64,000 nt of DNA from Pseudopyrenochaeta lycopersici (lineage: Eukaryota; Ascomycota; Dothideomycetes; Pleosporales; Pseudopyrenochaetaceae). Positions 36,006 through 47,002 of the stretch are shown here, piece by piece. The notes under the pieces were generated by a model that saw only the letters and a list, made by a program, of their open reading frames with translations, made no database searches and had not been told where the DNA came from. The stretch is from the NCBI GenBank assembly GCA_003313425.1, contig NHZP01000047.1:1-64000 (forward strand), given 5' to 3'. The position numbers and the translations under genes are program-made. Position 1 is the first letter of the stretch, and every line of letters begins with the position of its first letter.

Positions 36006-38345
36006 ATGCCAAAAGTTGAGAAGGAGGTCTCGTCATACGTTCGCGACTGTCAAATCATCGAAAAGGCGGTCGTGGAGCTGCAGGGCGTGAGGCGGCCCAA
36101 CGTCTCTGCATACTGTTAAGATCGCGGCATCAGCTATCTACGCTAACGCCTACGCCGCGCACTTCTTAGTCGCAATAATAAGTTAACTCGCTATGCCGCT
36201 AATAAAAAGCTATCAGATAAGTAAGATAGTGCCCTTAAACGTTTCTGCGACGCTATTAACGACGTTAGATTTAGTATTACAAAGGAGCTCGTACAGCAGC
36301 ATGCTGACGCGCTGTTAGCTGAAGCCTATAAAGGAGATGATAATCTGCCGCGCGTAGGCGTTAATTAGGCATCTCGCTAGCTTAACTCCTATACAAAGTA
36401 CTATAAGATAAAGGCAAAGCCTATTAACCTAGCTTGAAAGTTAGCGCAGTCTCTAGACAGCCTTTAGGCGTGGTTCAACAAGTTGCAAGTATATAAGTAA
36501 CGCCTCGCCATCTCTAACGCAAATAAGTATAATATAGATAAAACAGGGATCTGCATAGGTATTATAAAGGACTGTTATATATATACAAGACGCGGGCGTT
36601 AAGTCTTTATACCAACTGCGACGAATCAAGAGCTTATTTCTATAGTAGAGTGCTGCTCTGCAGATAGCTAAGTTATCGCGCCTATACTTATTATTAAGGC
36701 AAAGTTAATCCTAGAGTAATAGGCGGTTAATTTACCTAATAATTACCTTATAAATATTACTAATAGTAACTACGCTAACAACTTTACAGCCATAGACTAG
36801 ATAAAGCACTTTAACAAGATAACTGCAGAGAGCGCCTAGGGCATATAGAGACTCCTCCTTATTAACAGCTATAGATCTTACCTTACGTCTAAGTTTATAA
36901 AGTACGCGGAGAGTAATTATATACAGCTCTTTACCCTCCTTCTGTACACTACTTATCTCCTCTAGCTACTTAACGTAGGCTGTTTTTAGCCTCTAAAGTA
37001 GTATCACGCTTAGACGCTTAACTAGGCTTCTCGTACAGGCGTAACTAAAATTAGACACTTAGATTTCTTAGCAACTCTCTTATAAATTAGAGGGCAGATA
37101 TTTACACCGCGTACAGTAAAGGGAGGCTAGCGTAAAACAGGCCTCTCGCCCTTCTGCTTTAAGCAGATAATTACACCTCTAAGAGCTTAGGAGGCTGCCC
37201 GCGCTGCTAAGGAGGTAACAGCAGCCGTTAACTACGTACAGGAGCCCTTAACTCTTACTTAGCAGTTATCTAATAAGGAGGATAATAACAGTATCTCTGC
37301 AGTGCTTAGGGGCCTCTCTCCTCCTACGCATAGTTAACTACTCTACTAGCTCTTAAGCGCTATAGGTACGCCTTTATTTATAGAGCTCTCTTAGCCTTTT
37401 TAAACGCCTTAACCCTACTAGTTGCCTAGCAATATAGGATAGAGTACGCTAAAGACAATGTATACACTTAATTTATAAGAGAAAGCTGTTACGTATACAC
37501 TAAGAAAGTAGCTACTACGCGAGTAAGCAGAGGACGTAATTTTAACGCTTAAAGGTAGCTTAGTAATCGCCCATAACGCAGTAAGGCTAGAGTAAGCTCT
37601 CTACTAAATAAAGGCTGCTGAGCACGCCTACGCTAAGCGTCGTAGGCGTAATTAACGTGTAGTTAATATTAGTAGAGGTCCTATTTATACTAGAGATTAC
37701 TATAGGATAGCTGCAGAGAAGGTTATAAACGAGGCTGCTAAACAGGAAGCTACTGTCGCCACGCGCTACTAAAAGGCGCTCGTTAAATAATTTAATACTT
37801 AGAAGAAAATACTATTAAACGTACGTAATTAGGGTAGAAAGTTAAGTCAGCGTTACTGTAAGGGCCTACTTATTACGCGCAGCAGGTCTTATATAACTGT
37901 ATTTAACAGCCTTATTATTAAAACTTTACTAGATAAACTAACGCGTTAGGAGTATAGAGTTAATAACCTAGCGCTAGCTAAGCGCTTCTAGGATTTATAT
38001 AAGAACTCTATATAAATATTAGAATAGAAAAGTAAGTTTATAGTAAGGCATTCTATTATAGAGAGCTTAATTTTAGTACTTAAAGTCGCGTACGTTAACT
38101 ATAGCAGCATAGATCCTTACACGCGGCACCTATAATAAAAAGGAGACGCACCTACACTACTATCCTTCTCTAAAGAAAAATAAGCAATAATATAAGTATA
38201 GGATAGTTAGTTTTATATCCCTAAGACGCAGCTTAAAAATAGCCCTATTAGCAGCGATAACGAGGGCTACTTATCTCCTATTATAGAATTTTATAACTGT
38301 AACTCGCTAGAATAGCTAGACTAGGGCTGTAAGTAATAAAATAAG
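36006..38345 (+). pseudogene. Pogo-family transposase of element F
   Basis: Starts at the ATG at 36006 (MPKVEKEVSSYVRDCQIIEK). It shows a helix-turn-helix and CENP-B-like part (FCDAINDVRFSITKELV), the DDE1 start YNIDKTGICIGI (Glu of the usual NxDExG changed to Lys) near 36530, and a later block LLNVGCF, PLK near 36970 matching the DVxxFxPLK region of pogo transposases, then GG.RKTGLSPF near 37130. The C-terminal third is long, about 770 codons in all, giving a larger protein than element E. TAG/TAA codons are frequent; inactive. Confidence 0.8.
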
Positions 38346-38527
38346 CGTTTAACGATATAATTACTATATAAAAGCCATTTTACGTCATTTTGTTCATTAA
38401 GCTAGTAGGGCCGTGCGAAGCACGGCCTTTTTCGGAGAAAAACTGAGAATCAGCCATTGGGGCCGAGTAAGTGAAGGGGCGCAACACCAAAAATTCACTC
38501 CATTACGCTGCCAAAAAAATTTATTCT

Positions 38528-39810
38528 CTACCACAACCTGGTTCTAATTCGGGATCCGCCATTATGAGTCAATTTTTCGCAGCGCTGCGGCATCTCTGCT
38601 ATTCTTTTTTGAATTTGTGCGAGCCTACGGTAATGCGACGCCATTGCTTCAAAATAGCCGCTTTAAACTCTGCAACCGTTTCCCAATGCCCACCACGCAA
38701 TCTCTGCTTAATGATCTGCTACATGGACTCTATGGGATTGAGATCTGGTGGATTCGCTGGATGGACGATAATTAGAGTGTTTCTCTCGCGTTTAAGGCAT
38801 GCTGGAAGGTTGTTGAAAGAGCCGGTGCCATGAGAGTCATCATTGTCTGCTTGAAAGTAAAATTTATGGCCATATTTAGCCTCCAGACGATCCAACTCAT
38901 CCAAATGATGCGATAGGATATGTTGCGCATAGTATTTCTGCGCCATCGAGTTCCCTTTTAGGCGCACTTCAACCTTGTCCTCTGTGGCTGCTTTGAACGC
39001 GTTGATAGCAGCGGTATGCTCAGCTTCAGTTTCTACGCTAGACCTACTTGGAGCACATGGTCGATATTGTCCCTGGACGGCCGTTTCTACTAGATCAGAG
39101 TAGAATAAGAAAATTCCCTTGCCTTTATACGAAATGCCGGCGGCAACGTGTAGTGTGACGTCGAGATGGTGACCACGGGTCTCTTGAATAGTTTCAAGCC
39201 TTTTTTGTGACCCAGGCTGGTGAAGCTCGTATTTCTGCTTGTCTGCAAGCAATTTTGAAGAAAAATGGGCCTCATCTGTGAAATAGACATTGCCCCAGAA
39301 GTCGGTTATGGATTTTCCCCTATGAGCCGTCCCATAGGCTAAGCGAGCCTTTTGTGACCCAGAAATAGCCTTGCAGTATGGATTCTTATAGCGGCGGTGC
39401 GTTTTTACGCTTTGAAAGGTTTTGTTGCAACGTAAACGCGCTTAATGGAAGGAATTAGGCCTGTTGTTCGTACGACGCGTAATGAAGAGGATGTTATGGA
39501 GAAAGAAGGCTTTGAAGAGTGGGAGAATAACACGGAGACGAGCTCCTAGATGATTGGATAGCTTTCTAGTCCTTCGATAGGCCGGAGATCCAATTGTGCC
39601 TCGTTCAGAGAGCCAACGACGGCCTGTTGATGGAGGAATGTTTATTCCATTTCTCTTGCAGATTGCGTTAAAACTAGTTGCCTTTGCCTTGCGATCATAA
39701 GTTTGAAAAAATCGCTGCTTTTCAATGGTATTGTACTCGCGACGGCTGAATTTTGGGGCGGCGTGGATGGCATGATGGGCGATTGAAGTTGAGAGGTTGT
39801 TGTTGGGGAC
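38528..39810 (-). pseudogene. Mariner/Tc1-like DDE transposase of element G
   Basis: The minus strand reads KFSRREYNTIEKQRFFQTYD, NIPPSTGRRWLSERG (helix-turn-helix region), then ITDFWGNVYFTDEAHFSS with the first catalytic Asp. FYFQADNDDSHG carries the second Asp, and NPPDLNPIES the third acidic position. Inactivating changes are a TAA near 39443, a TAG for Trp right after IESM (38719), and a frameshift near 38630, after which the natural end EMPQRCEKLTHNGG is read to the TAG at 38528. The central 177 codons (39252-38719) are open. It is much less RIPped than the pogo elements beside it. Confidence 0.82.
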
Positions 39811-39859
39811 GCTTTTAGAGGTCCCTGCGCCGTGAATTATGCAATTGAGTGTGCATGGT

Positions 39860-39925
39860 GCCTCAGGCTACTCATGACCAAAATCAGGATGCCTCAGGCT
39901 GCTCATGCTCGAACCTCTTTTGGAT
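39860..39925. repeat. GCTCA-rich degenerate repeat, right flank of element G
   Basis: GTGCCTCAGGCTACTCATG and GATGCCTCAGGCTGCTCATG are two tandem copies of about 33 bp. Similar clusters occur at 35764-35838, 43563-43670 and 55500-55560. Confidence 0.5.
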
Positions 39926-41203
39926 CCTTGTCCTGATTCGGGTCCTGATTCTGGTCCCCCAACTCCTTGCTCTCTTGATATCAACATCAGCAACTTTAAC
40001 CGGATAGACACAATGATACTCTTTAGAGAGGTCTGTCTCTAAGACCCTCCAATATCCCTCTTACCTTCGCTGACCGCACATGCAGTTACGTGCTTTGGCA
40101 GTTGCCATAAGATCCTTTTAGTGGATGCAAGTTGCAATGAAAAGATAGATATTCATACGATCGTATCAGAAGCTAGTCTGCGCATATCCTATCCTAACTG
40201 TCTTCAGATGGTATGTGGCAGGGATTCTGTACAGCGACTCTCGAAATATGTTCAAATAGCATTTAGAGGGACCGAAATTGGGACCACCTCATACCTCATA
40301 ACTAGAATCGAAAAGGCAGTACCTAACGCATCAAAGTATCCAAACTCACTTCATTTGAACTTCCGGAGGAAGATGTACCCGAAGGAAGATGTAGACGACC
40401 TAACGAGTACATAGAGATGTGAACTATTCGATCACGGCTCCAATAGCAAGTCTAGATAAACTAGGTACCAAAATGTGCATCTTAAGCTAGAGAGACAACT
40501 CGAACAGAATGAATAGTATCCTCATAATGGAGATCAGCTCTCCTTGGAGACTATCTCTCCACGGAGAGGTTCATTACGGAGAGGTTCTCTCCACGGTGAA
40601 AGTCTCCACGGCGAGAGTCTCTTCACGGCGAAAGTCTCCATGGCGAGAGTCTCTCCACGAAGCCTCTACCTCCATGAAGACTCTCTCCACGAAGAATCTG
40701 CCTCCATGAAGAATCCCTCACCACGAAAAATCTCTCCACAGACCTCCTCCCTCCTTAGCGATTTATCAAAATCATCATTCTCACAAGCACGCTTGATATC
40801 GACGCATAATGTAATAGTTTGCTTGCTCACTGCCTCCTAATCTAATCCCCACATTTAATCATTATAAGCCCGCACTTCGGCGTTTGCTCTAGTCTTACGA
40901 TTCAGTTCTGGTTCTGATGGGAATGAGAACTTTGATCCTTCTTCGGTTTTCTCCCACCCTCTTCTCGCTCCATGTCATATACAGAAATCTTCAAAATCGG
41001 TTTCCGCTTTTCGCGTGCACATCAAAATTTGAAGACGCACATTCCCTATTGAGTTTATGATAGCATGACGCTTTGCCCAAAACTTACGTGGGCGTTCGAA
41101 GGAGCTAGAAGAATCACCAAGCATGTTAAAATGTAAGTTCGCTTCACTGTGTATAAATAAAGACTAAAAACATGAGGGGGTGGATGGGAAGGAGGTTTAA
41201 CAA
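39926..41203. other. Intergenic region with one minisatellite, no confident gene
   Basis: Ordinary base composition. A 97-codon frame at 40121-40414 opens with GTG rather than ATG and resembles nothing I know, so I do not call it a gene. 40537-40746 is a minisatellite listed separately. 40850-41200 holds nothing I can identify. Confidence 0.5.
40537..40746. repeat. Degenerate CTCTCCACGG minisatellite
   Basis: About a dozen copies of an 18-bp unit related to AGTCTCCACGGCGAG, drifting to CTCTCCACGAAGAATC in its right half. Local inverted pairs CTCTCC and GGAGAG allow small hairpins. Two overlapping ORFs here are just translations of the repeat. A similar array lies at 55072-55175. Confidence 0.7.
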
Positions 41204-41337
41204 CTAGCAACTGGACGCTGCTTCGAGCAGCAGCTTGACCGTTCCCTCGTGCCCGTTCTCGACGGCGCTCAACAGCAGCGTTCGATCCCGCTCATCCTTC
41301 GCGTTGACGTTGGCTTTGGCATCGAGTAGCAGCTTGA
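41204..41337 (-). pseudogene. Ankyrin-repeat C-terminal exon (remnant)
   Basis: The minus strand reads VKLLLDAKANVNAKDERD, then RTLLLSAVENGHEGTVKLLL and EAASSC to a TAG at 41204-41206: about one and a half canonical ankyrin repeats. A plausible 50-bp intron precedes it (41338-41387, GTAATT to TTAG). It follows the HET pseudogene on the same strand, so it may be the end of a HET-ankyrin protein, or the leftover of a separate gene. The sequence upstream of the intron is not readable in frame. Confidence 0.55.
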
Positions 41338-41415
41338 CTAATGATTGAAGAGATAGCAAAATCTCAGACCTATACGAACTCAATTACCTTGTGATGAGAT
41401 GTATCATTGCCTAGC

Positions 41416-43437
41416 TTAAGTAAAAACGATATCCTTCACATCTTCTTCACAGTCGCTTTTCAAGGCTTCTCCCGTCATAATCCCATGAACATAACAATCT
41501 CCTAATATAATGAACTTCTTGTCCTTAACTTTCCGAATGATGTACGGAAGCCGAACACCGTACAATACGCACACGAAATCCTGCGGCAAAGCGTGACTTG
41601 GAACGGAAGCGACATAGCCTCTGCTGGTGATCCCAATGGCACGACCTGCTCATGTTTCAGCAATGCTTCGAAAGTACGCAAACGCAAGGCCCTTCGTTTT
41701 TGGATCCAGACAACTCGAACGCTCGTTCTGCCGCTCAGCAATTGAGCCATCGTGAAAGCTAAGATATGCGTCGAATTTCTCTTCGATATCAGCGGATGCT
41801 TCTATTGGTGTCCAGAATCGTGACACGTTGCCTGCGAGATTCCTCGCGAAAGCACTCTTAAATCCGCCTGAAATTTTGTAGGGGCACGTAAACTCGTGTT
41901 TAGACGCCCGGCTTCGTATGAGCTCTAATTTTGATCTAATTGTCTGACCTGAAGATACGATAATTGGATTATAGCGTTCCCGGCCTCCCGCAATATCAAT
42001 ATCCCAGATAGGTTCTATAAGCTCCGCAAAATGAACCTGCCAAAGTTGGTCAAACAGAATTCCTTTTGCCGCAAGTTCAGTCGAATCACTACTGAATTTA
42101 AGTTGCGAGTGCTGAGCGGAGCCGGCTTAGTAGAGAACTGCGCTTAGCAGATCAGCAAAGCGGAGATAATTGTTAGCTCCACAACGCTCGTGGTGGAACA
42201 AAGACCAGTCTGGAACCCAGCTCGGAAGGTCGATTTTTTTGTCCCCACGAATACTAGAGAATAGATCTAGTGTTAAGTCGTTTTGAAGGATCCGAATAGC
42301 AGTTTCAATATAAACCTCACGCGGAGTTTTATCGTACTCAGGCTTGATGCCCAGAACTTCCCAGTCTCTCGCCATACCAATGATAGCGAAGATCTTGTCA
42401 CTGGGGTCGCTGCTCTGAAAGCTGTGAAATCTGCGCAAAAGTTGTAAAAGAGTTCTGTCAGGATCCCCATGCCGGCCGTCAGACCAAGTTGTCTGCCTGA
42501 AACTCGTTACCATGTGCACATATTCTGGTCCTGTTACTGGCGTTTTCCGTTCCAAATCCTCCCCAACATCTATTGCGCACTGCCAGGGAATCAAGCCGTC
42601 CAGGACACCAGAAACTACTCTTCCTAAGAGTACCCACTCTTCAAGCATCACTGTCCCACACAACATAAGATTCCTTTAATTAGCGACTGATTCTTGAATT
42701 ATCCATACTCTTGATAACCAAGACATTCAGAGCAGTCGGCGTAAAGAGCGGTATCGCCGATCGCTAAGTAGAGGGAACCCAAATTCCTCTGGATAATCGC
42801 TACAAGCCATTAATGTAAAGAGTTCAGACAGGGTTTTTCATTATCAGGCGCTGAATCCGCGATAGTGGGCCAAACTTGTTCCATAAAGATGATGCTCCAA
42901 AACGCCAAAGAATAGCAGGTCTAGTATAAATATCTTCAGGCCCAGTGTAAGTAATCACAGCGGCCGCTTTTCAATAAATTTCTGACATCATCATAACCTA
43001 CGTCCCCTTTTCAGCTTCGTCTTTCTAGTTAATACATATCCCATCCACCCAGAAATAATTGCGCTTCTCATCCAACGTTAGAGTATGCAAAATAAACCCA
43101 TTAACATCTCGTAGAGCATTACGGAGAGACTTAGTAATTTTCGCACGTGAACTTAAGACAAACGCGGTGTGTGTTTATTTAGAGTCTCTCCAGGTGTAAG
43201 ATATTACATAATAGGGTGGGCAATAATCGACTTCAATCTGTTGCAGTCAGAATCTCGTGAGTAGGGGCTCTTCCAAGACATCTAGGTAGCCTCCAAGGTT
43301 GATTGCAAAGTGAAACCAATAAGATAGTACTTCAAAAATTAATTCTGGGGCTTTTTTGGTAGGCATTCTAGGAGTCGAATGTGCTCTGCGCTTTTCAGAG
43401 CTTCGTAAAGAAACTCAAGAGAATTCTGACTGCTCAT
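41416..43437 (-). pseudogene. HET-domain protein (heterokaryon incompatibility) pseudogene
   Basis: Minus strand. An ATG at 43435-43437 starts MSSQNSLEFLYEALKSAEHI and RLLECLPKK, the usual N-terminus before a HET domain. HET motifs follow: YFWVDGICIN near 43029-43058, then EIY and AAAVITYTGPED. WLSRVWIIQES (near 42690-42725) and the DPSDKIFAIIGMARDW, LPSWVPDWS segment of the conserved middle come next. The C-terminal block PQDFVCVLYGVRLPYIIR and CYVHGIMTGEAL ends at 41416. In-frame stops at several places (after ICIN, EKGT, SVAN, AVLY, AET) are mostly TAA/TAG at likely Gln codons, plus unclear joins near 43150-43330 and 42750-42950. HET proteins trigger cell death after fusion of unlike hyphae; this copy cannot be made whole. 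Confidence 0.82.
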
Positions 43438-43439
43438 AA

Positions 43440-44108
43440 TATGTAGTGGTAAGAGTAGATTGCGCGTATTAGGAAGGACCAGATACAGTACACCTAAATA
43501 TCTCATAGGCATCTTCGTAGAAATCACCGTCAAAAAGATAACTTTCCATGGGAGGAAGCGGTGTGCTGGCTCAGCCTACTCGCTCAGCCTACTTGCTAAG
43601 CCTCCTGGCTAAGTCTCCTGGCTAAGTCTCCTGGCTAAGTCTCCTGGCTAAGCCTACTCACTAAGGTGTGGCCAAAGAAAAAATCAAAAGTTTGCCCTGC
43701 AATAGAGACTGAACAAGAACCAATACTATAACGCGTTTAGCTTTACTGCTTGCTACACCAGTTTTCAGTTTCTAGAAAGTGACTTCTTCTTTTTCCCATC
43801 TATGCGAAAGGATGGCGTAACGGAGAATTTATTTAAGATTAAACCAAGTCCAGCTAAAGCTGCCATCAGCATTAGCTTTAAGAAGGCGCATATTAAAAGG
43901 TGCTTTTAGTAGGTAAAAGTTACAGAAAAGAACAGGCTCTATTAATGGGAGATACCTTTGCATCAGTCATCTTGGTATTAGGCTGGAGTACGAGTAGTGC
44001 CTAAGCTAGGCGGGACTAAGACCCCGCCACATTTCGCTAAACCTTCCAATCCAAAAAAATACTCACACGCTCTACCTCCAAAACAAACTCCTTCTCCTTC
44101 TCTTAAGA
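43440..44108. other. Region between two divergent HET genes, with a 13-bp minisatellite
   Basis: Would contain both promoters, since the genes point away from each other. Apart from the minisatellite at 43563-43670 I see no distinct sites. Confidence 0.45.
43563..43670. repeat. CTCCTGGCTAAGT minisatellite
   Basis: Four 13-bp units (43602-43653, the last with one change), flanked by looser copies built on GCTCAGCCTACT. It belongs to the same GCTCA/GGCTAAG word family as 35764-35838, 39860-39925 and 55500-55560. Confidence 0.75.
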
Positions 44109-45574
44109 TTGTCAAGCAAAGCTAACGAGGAAGTCAAAGTAAACGAAGACATCTTGAATACTGGTATTGAATCGCTTGCCCTTAGCCGGCAGATGGAGAG
44201 TACCTACTTAGGACGGCACGCTGAAGCGGAAGAGCAGCTCAAGCATAAGATCGAAGGCTTTATTTGGGAAAAGAAAACGATGGCAGGGGTCAAGAAAGAA
44301 GGAGATTATTTGATCTCTAAACATGCAAGCAAAGTTGCAGAGAGCGAAACGAACGTTTTAGAACGGCTTACAGCGACGATGACTGAGATTAATTTAAGCA
44401 AGCTCTCTGGAACTAAATATGTCAAAGAGGCTGAGCCTAAGCTCGAGCATGGGCGTGAGCGTAAGCGTCCAAATTCGGACCGGACAGAGTCGAAGCAGCA
44501 TACCAAAGATGGTGGGCATTCCATAACTTGTACCCGATCGATGCGGCCAAGAAGGAAATCCGACTGCTTAAGATAATATCTCTCGTTAGACGAGAGAAAG
44601 AAGCAAAAGCTGCTGAAAGCTTAGAATTAAAGATACAATTTCATGTAGTCTCGCTCCTTAAGGACCCCGATTACTGTGCGCTTTCCTATATGTGGGGAAG
44701 CTCAACCACGACTAAACCGGTGACGATTGAACTTAAAGACAGGGCTGAAGCGGTTGTGTAAGTAACCTAGAATCTAGACGAGGCGCTGCGACATGTCAAG
44801 AGTCATTACTTTGGGTGGTGGTATGACAAGCAACTTCATGCCAATGAACTTGCCAAGCAATCCGAATCTACTGATGATGTCGAAGATGAGGAAGACGCGT
44901 TTGATGCAGCAGATTTTCTTGGCAACATGTTCTCAAGTTTTAGAATCTGGGCAGACGCGCTCTGCATAAATCAGGATGACTTGAAAGAGAGAGAACAACA
45001 AGTGCTCATGATGCAGCATATCTACACGGATGCCAAGGTCGTTTTCGGTTCCATTTCTGCCGACAAGGACTGGACAGATGAGGAGATTGACTATGCTATG
45101 CAAGACATTGACACGCTTTGCTTAAGTGCAGCCGTGATTGAGTCATATGAAGAGCTTCTTACCATGGACTGGATCGCTCAGCACGCTGCCTCTCAGGAGA
45201 CTCCTCTGACCAGTCCCGGAATGGAGCGATCGCGTTGGGTCAAGGCCATAACCTTCTCGGAACATCAGTACTTCAAGAGGGTCTGGATCTGGCAGGAGAT
45301 TTGCCTCGCAAAGGTTTTAGTTTTCACTCATAAATTTCAATCTTTGCCTTGGCTTTTGTTGAAAGCTCTCTCGAAGGTGTTTTCTGACATCCGCTCAGAC
45401 ATGGAGAATAGCATTTTAGGAGACATTGCAACAGTACCCGCTCTCCAAGTTTCGAAAGACGTACGAGCACCACAAATATATATTTCGAGTACCGTCAACA
45501 GAAGGATACTGGAATTTATTGGTGTTCGCCCAGTTGCTGTAGTCGAGATTTTGACTTCAATCAGGGAGATATAG
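44109..45574 (+). pseudogene. Second HET-domain gene, disrupted
   Basis: The N-terminal 120 codons (from about 44109; no good ATG at that point, the next in frame is at 44196) form a charged helical segment. Near 44460 the frame shifts to one reading KFGPDRVEAAYQRWWAFHNL and then YPIDAAKKEIRLLKI, the HET start. HET motifs: DPDYCALSYMWGSS near 44665-44705, RIWADALCINQDDLKEREQQ at 44942-45001, then VLMMQHIYTDAKVVFG and FKRVWIWQEICLAKVLVF near 45270-45320. Two stops (TAA 44760, TAG 44772) fall where Gln fits, in a spot that mimics a 13-bp GTAAGT...TAG intron, too short to be real. After the TAG at 45574 a homologous frame goes on briefly (DTTELPDPKLKLNL, then ATNPSYRS) and fades. Divergent to the first HET gene. 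Function lost or truncated. Confidence 0.78.
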
Positions 45575-45599
45575 CATGATACAACGGAATTACCAGACC

Positions 45600-46000
45600 C
45601 CAAACTAAAACTAAATCTCTAGATTCTGAGAATGCAAACAGTTCGGTTCGAAGCCACTAACCCAAGCTACCGATCTGGTGCTCGTCATGTGATGCAGGGT
45701 CTGGTACGGTTACCGGTTACATATACCTAGATGCCCGCAAATCCATCAACATGCTGCGTCAAGGCTAACACTACCGCCGCCATATCCCGACCAGATTAGC
45801 CCAGTATCACGGCCACTTCCTCTTCTCCGAAGCGTCTGTTAACCTGAATAAAAATGCGTCGCCATCGTAGTCTCTATTAGCGAGAAACTAGTAGTGAACA
45901 AACGATTGAAAGTCGTGTAAGCTGTAGTAAAGCTCGTCCTTTCTCCTTCCCCTCCTCCTCGGCCTCGTCCTCCTCTCTCCTCCCTTCTCCCTTCTTCCTC
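45600..46000. other. Decayed HET tail and pyrimidine-rich lead into the microsatellite
   Basis: No gene is readable beyond about 45720. From 45940 the sequence becomes C/T-rich and grades into the repeat. Confidence 0.5.
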
Positions 46001-46287
46001 CTCTTCCTCTTCCTCTTCCTCTTCCTCTTCCTCTTCCTCTTCCTCTTCCTCTTCCTCTTCCTCTTCCTCTTCCTCTTCCTCTTCCTCTTCCTCTTCCTCT
46101 TCCTCTTCCTCTTCCTCTTCCTCTTCCTCTTCCTCTTCCTCTTCCTCTTCCTCTTCCTCTTCCTCTTCCTCTTCCTCTTCCTCTTCCTCTTCCTCTTCCT
46201 CTTCCTCTTCCTCTTCCTCTTCCTCTTCCTCTTCCTCTTCCTCTTCCTCTTCCTCTTCCTCTTCCTCTTCCTCTTCCTCTTCCTCTT
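46001..46287. repeat. (CTCTTC)n microsatellite, about 48 units
   Basis: 287 bp of a perfect 6-bp repeat, pure pyrimidine on the plus strand and pure purine on the minus strand, followed by a degenerate CTTTTT tail to about 46320. The two long ORFs over it encode Lys-Arg or Gly-Arg repeats and are artefacts. Confidence 0.97.
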
Positions 46288-46476
46288 CTTCTTTTTCTTT
46301 TTCTTCTTTTTCTTCTTCTTTCTCCCCTCTCCGGCTTCAGCGTCAAGACCAAGAGCTACTACTCTCTCTAGTAAAGTTAATTCGTTCATACGTTTTCGCC
46401 GGTAAGAATGGTGGACTTTAGATGAAAAGCGCTTTGCCGGCGGGTAGTGGTGCTTCAAAGGGATCATGTACATGCG

Positions 46477-46530
46477 CTACGTGTCCTTTCTGGACTTCTA
46501 CAAGCGAGCGCTTTTAATAGGTAGCTGGTA
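46477..46530. repeat. Copy of a recurrent block, also at 52148-52200
   Basis: TACGTGTCCTTTCTGGACTT and then CTACAAGCGAGCGCTTTT match 52148-52190 closely. The following AGTAGCTGGT-like words link it to the block upstream of the F-box gene at 47986. Confidence 0.65.
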
Positions 46531-46576
46531 GTTATCTCATAAGTTAGAGCTGCGCTTACGTAATACAACGAAGTTA

Positions 46577-47002
46577 ACGTGTTCCACCACCTAGTGGGCC
46601 GAACTACCTAGTGGGCCACCCCAAAAACCCACCAAAAACAGCCAAAACAGCATGTTAAGATCTTAATTACAGCTACATCTCATAGGACTAGGTCTTATAG
46701 ATAGCTTTTTATTACTATTAGAAAGTATATTCTAGAGTGTAAGTGTGTAGACTTTAGCCAATCTCTTAATCTCGAGTTTTGGTCAAAATTTAGGGGCTAA
46801 AAGTGAATATCTTAATAACTATAGCCTTAATATATTCTATACTTATAGAAAATACTCTAAGTAGGGTAAAAAGACTAAATACTAATTCTAGATCTATAAA
46901 ATACAGCCGTGGTTAAGATCTTAACATGCTGTTTTAGCTATTTTTGGTAGGTTTTTGGGGTGGCCTACTAGGTGGTTCGGCCTACTAGGTAGTAGAACAC
47001 GT
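46577..47002. mobile_element. 426-bp MITE H with 90-bp terminal inverted repeats
   Basis: Arms 46577-46666 and 46913-47002 are inverted copies (ACGTGTTCCACCACCTAGTG start), within TTAA/TA flanks on both sides. Each arm contains the word ACCTAGTGGGCC twice. The right arm reads TACTAGG where the left reads CACTAGG, RIP-like. No coding frame inside. The flanks fit either a TA or a TTAA duplication. A half copy lies at 56826-56845. Confidence 0.85.

Larger units (their letters stand above)
35855..38467 (+). mobile_element. Pogo-type DNA transposon F (RIPped)
   Basis: 2613 bp with 79-bp terminal inverted repeats (35855-35933 and 38389-38467; one mismatch seen) starting CTCGGCCCCAATGG, bounded by TA (35853-35854 and 38468-38469). 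Each repeat contains a perfect hairpin of 8-bp arms. It encodes one long pogo-family transposase on the plus strand. It inserted in the left terminal repeat of element G, splitting GCA and AAGTG. Confidence 0.88.
35839..39853 (-). mobile_element. Mariner-like transposon G, with element F nested in its left terminal repeat
   Basis: Left end CACACTCAGTTGCA at 35839-35852 continues after element F as TAAGTGAAGGGGCGCA. The right end, read in reverse from 39853, is CACACTCAATTGCATAATTC and then ACGGCGCA. The two match as imperfect terminal inverted repeats of roughly 30 bp. The right part holds a mariner-like transposase. A target duplication is not clear: flanks are TCAT on the left and CATGG on the right. 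So the ends are inferred from the inverted match only. Confidence 0.55.

Noticed and set aside
40121..40414. 97-residue ORF
   Set aside because: It opens with GTG, has no recognisable motif, and lies in a region with only repeats.
43563..43670. CRISPR-like array
   Set aside because: Units are contiguous 13-bp tandem copies without spacers, in a fungal genome; it is a minisatellite.
44757..44772. GTAAGT...TAG as an intron in the second HET gene
   Set aside because: It has perfect-looking ends but is only about 13-16 bp, far too short to splice. Two Gln-to-stop changes explain it better.
45877..46473. Long ORFs (Lys-Arg and Gly-Arg repeats) on the minus strand
   Set aside because: They are translations of the CTCTTC hexamer microsatellite in two frames; there is no domain outside the repeat.
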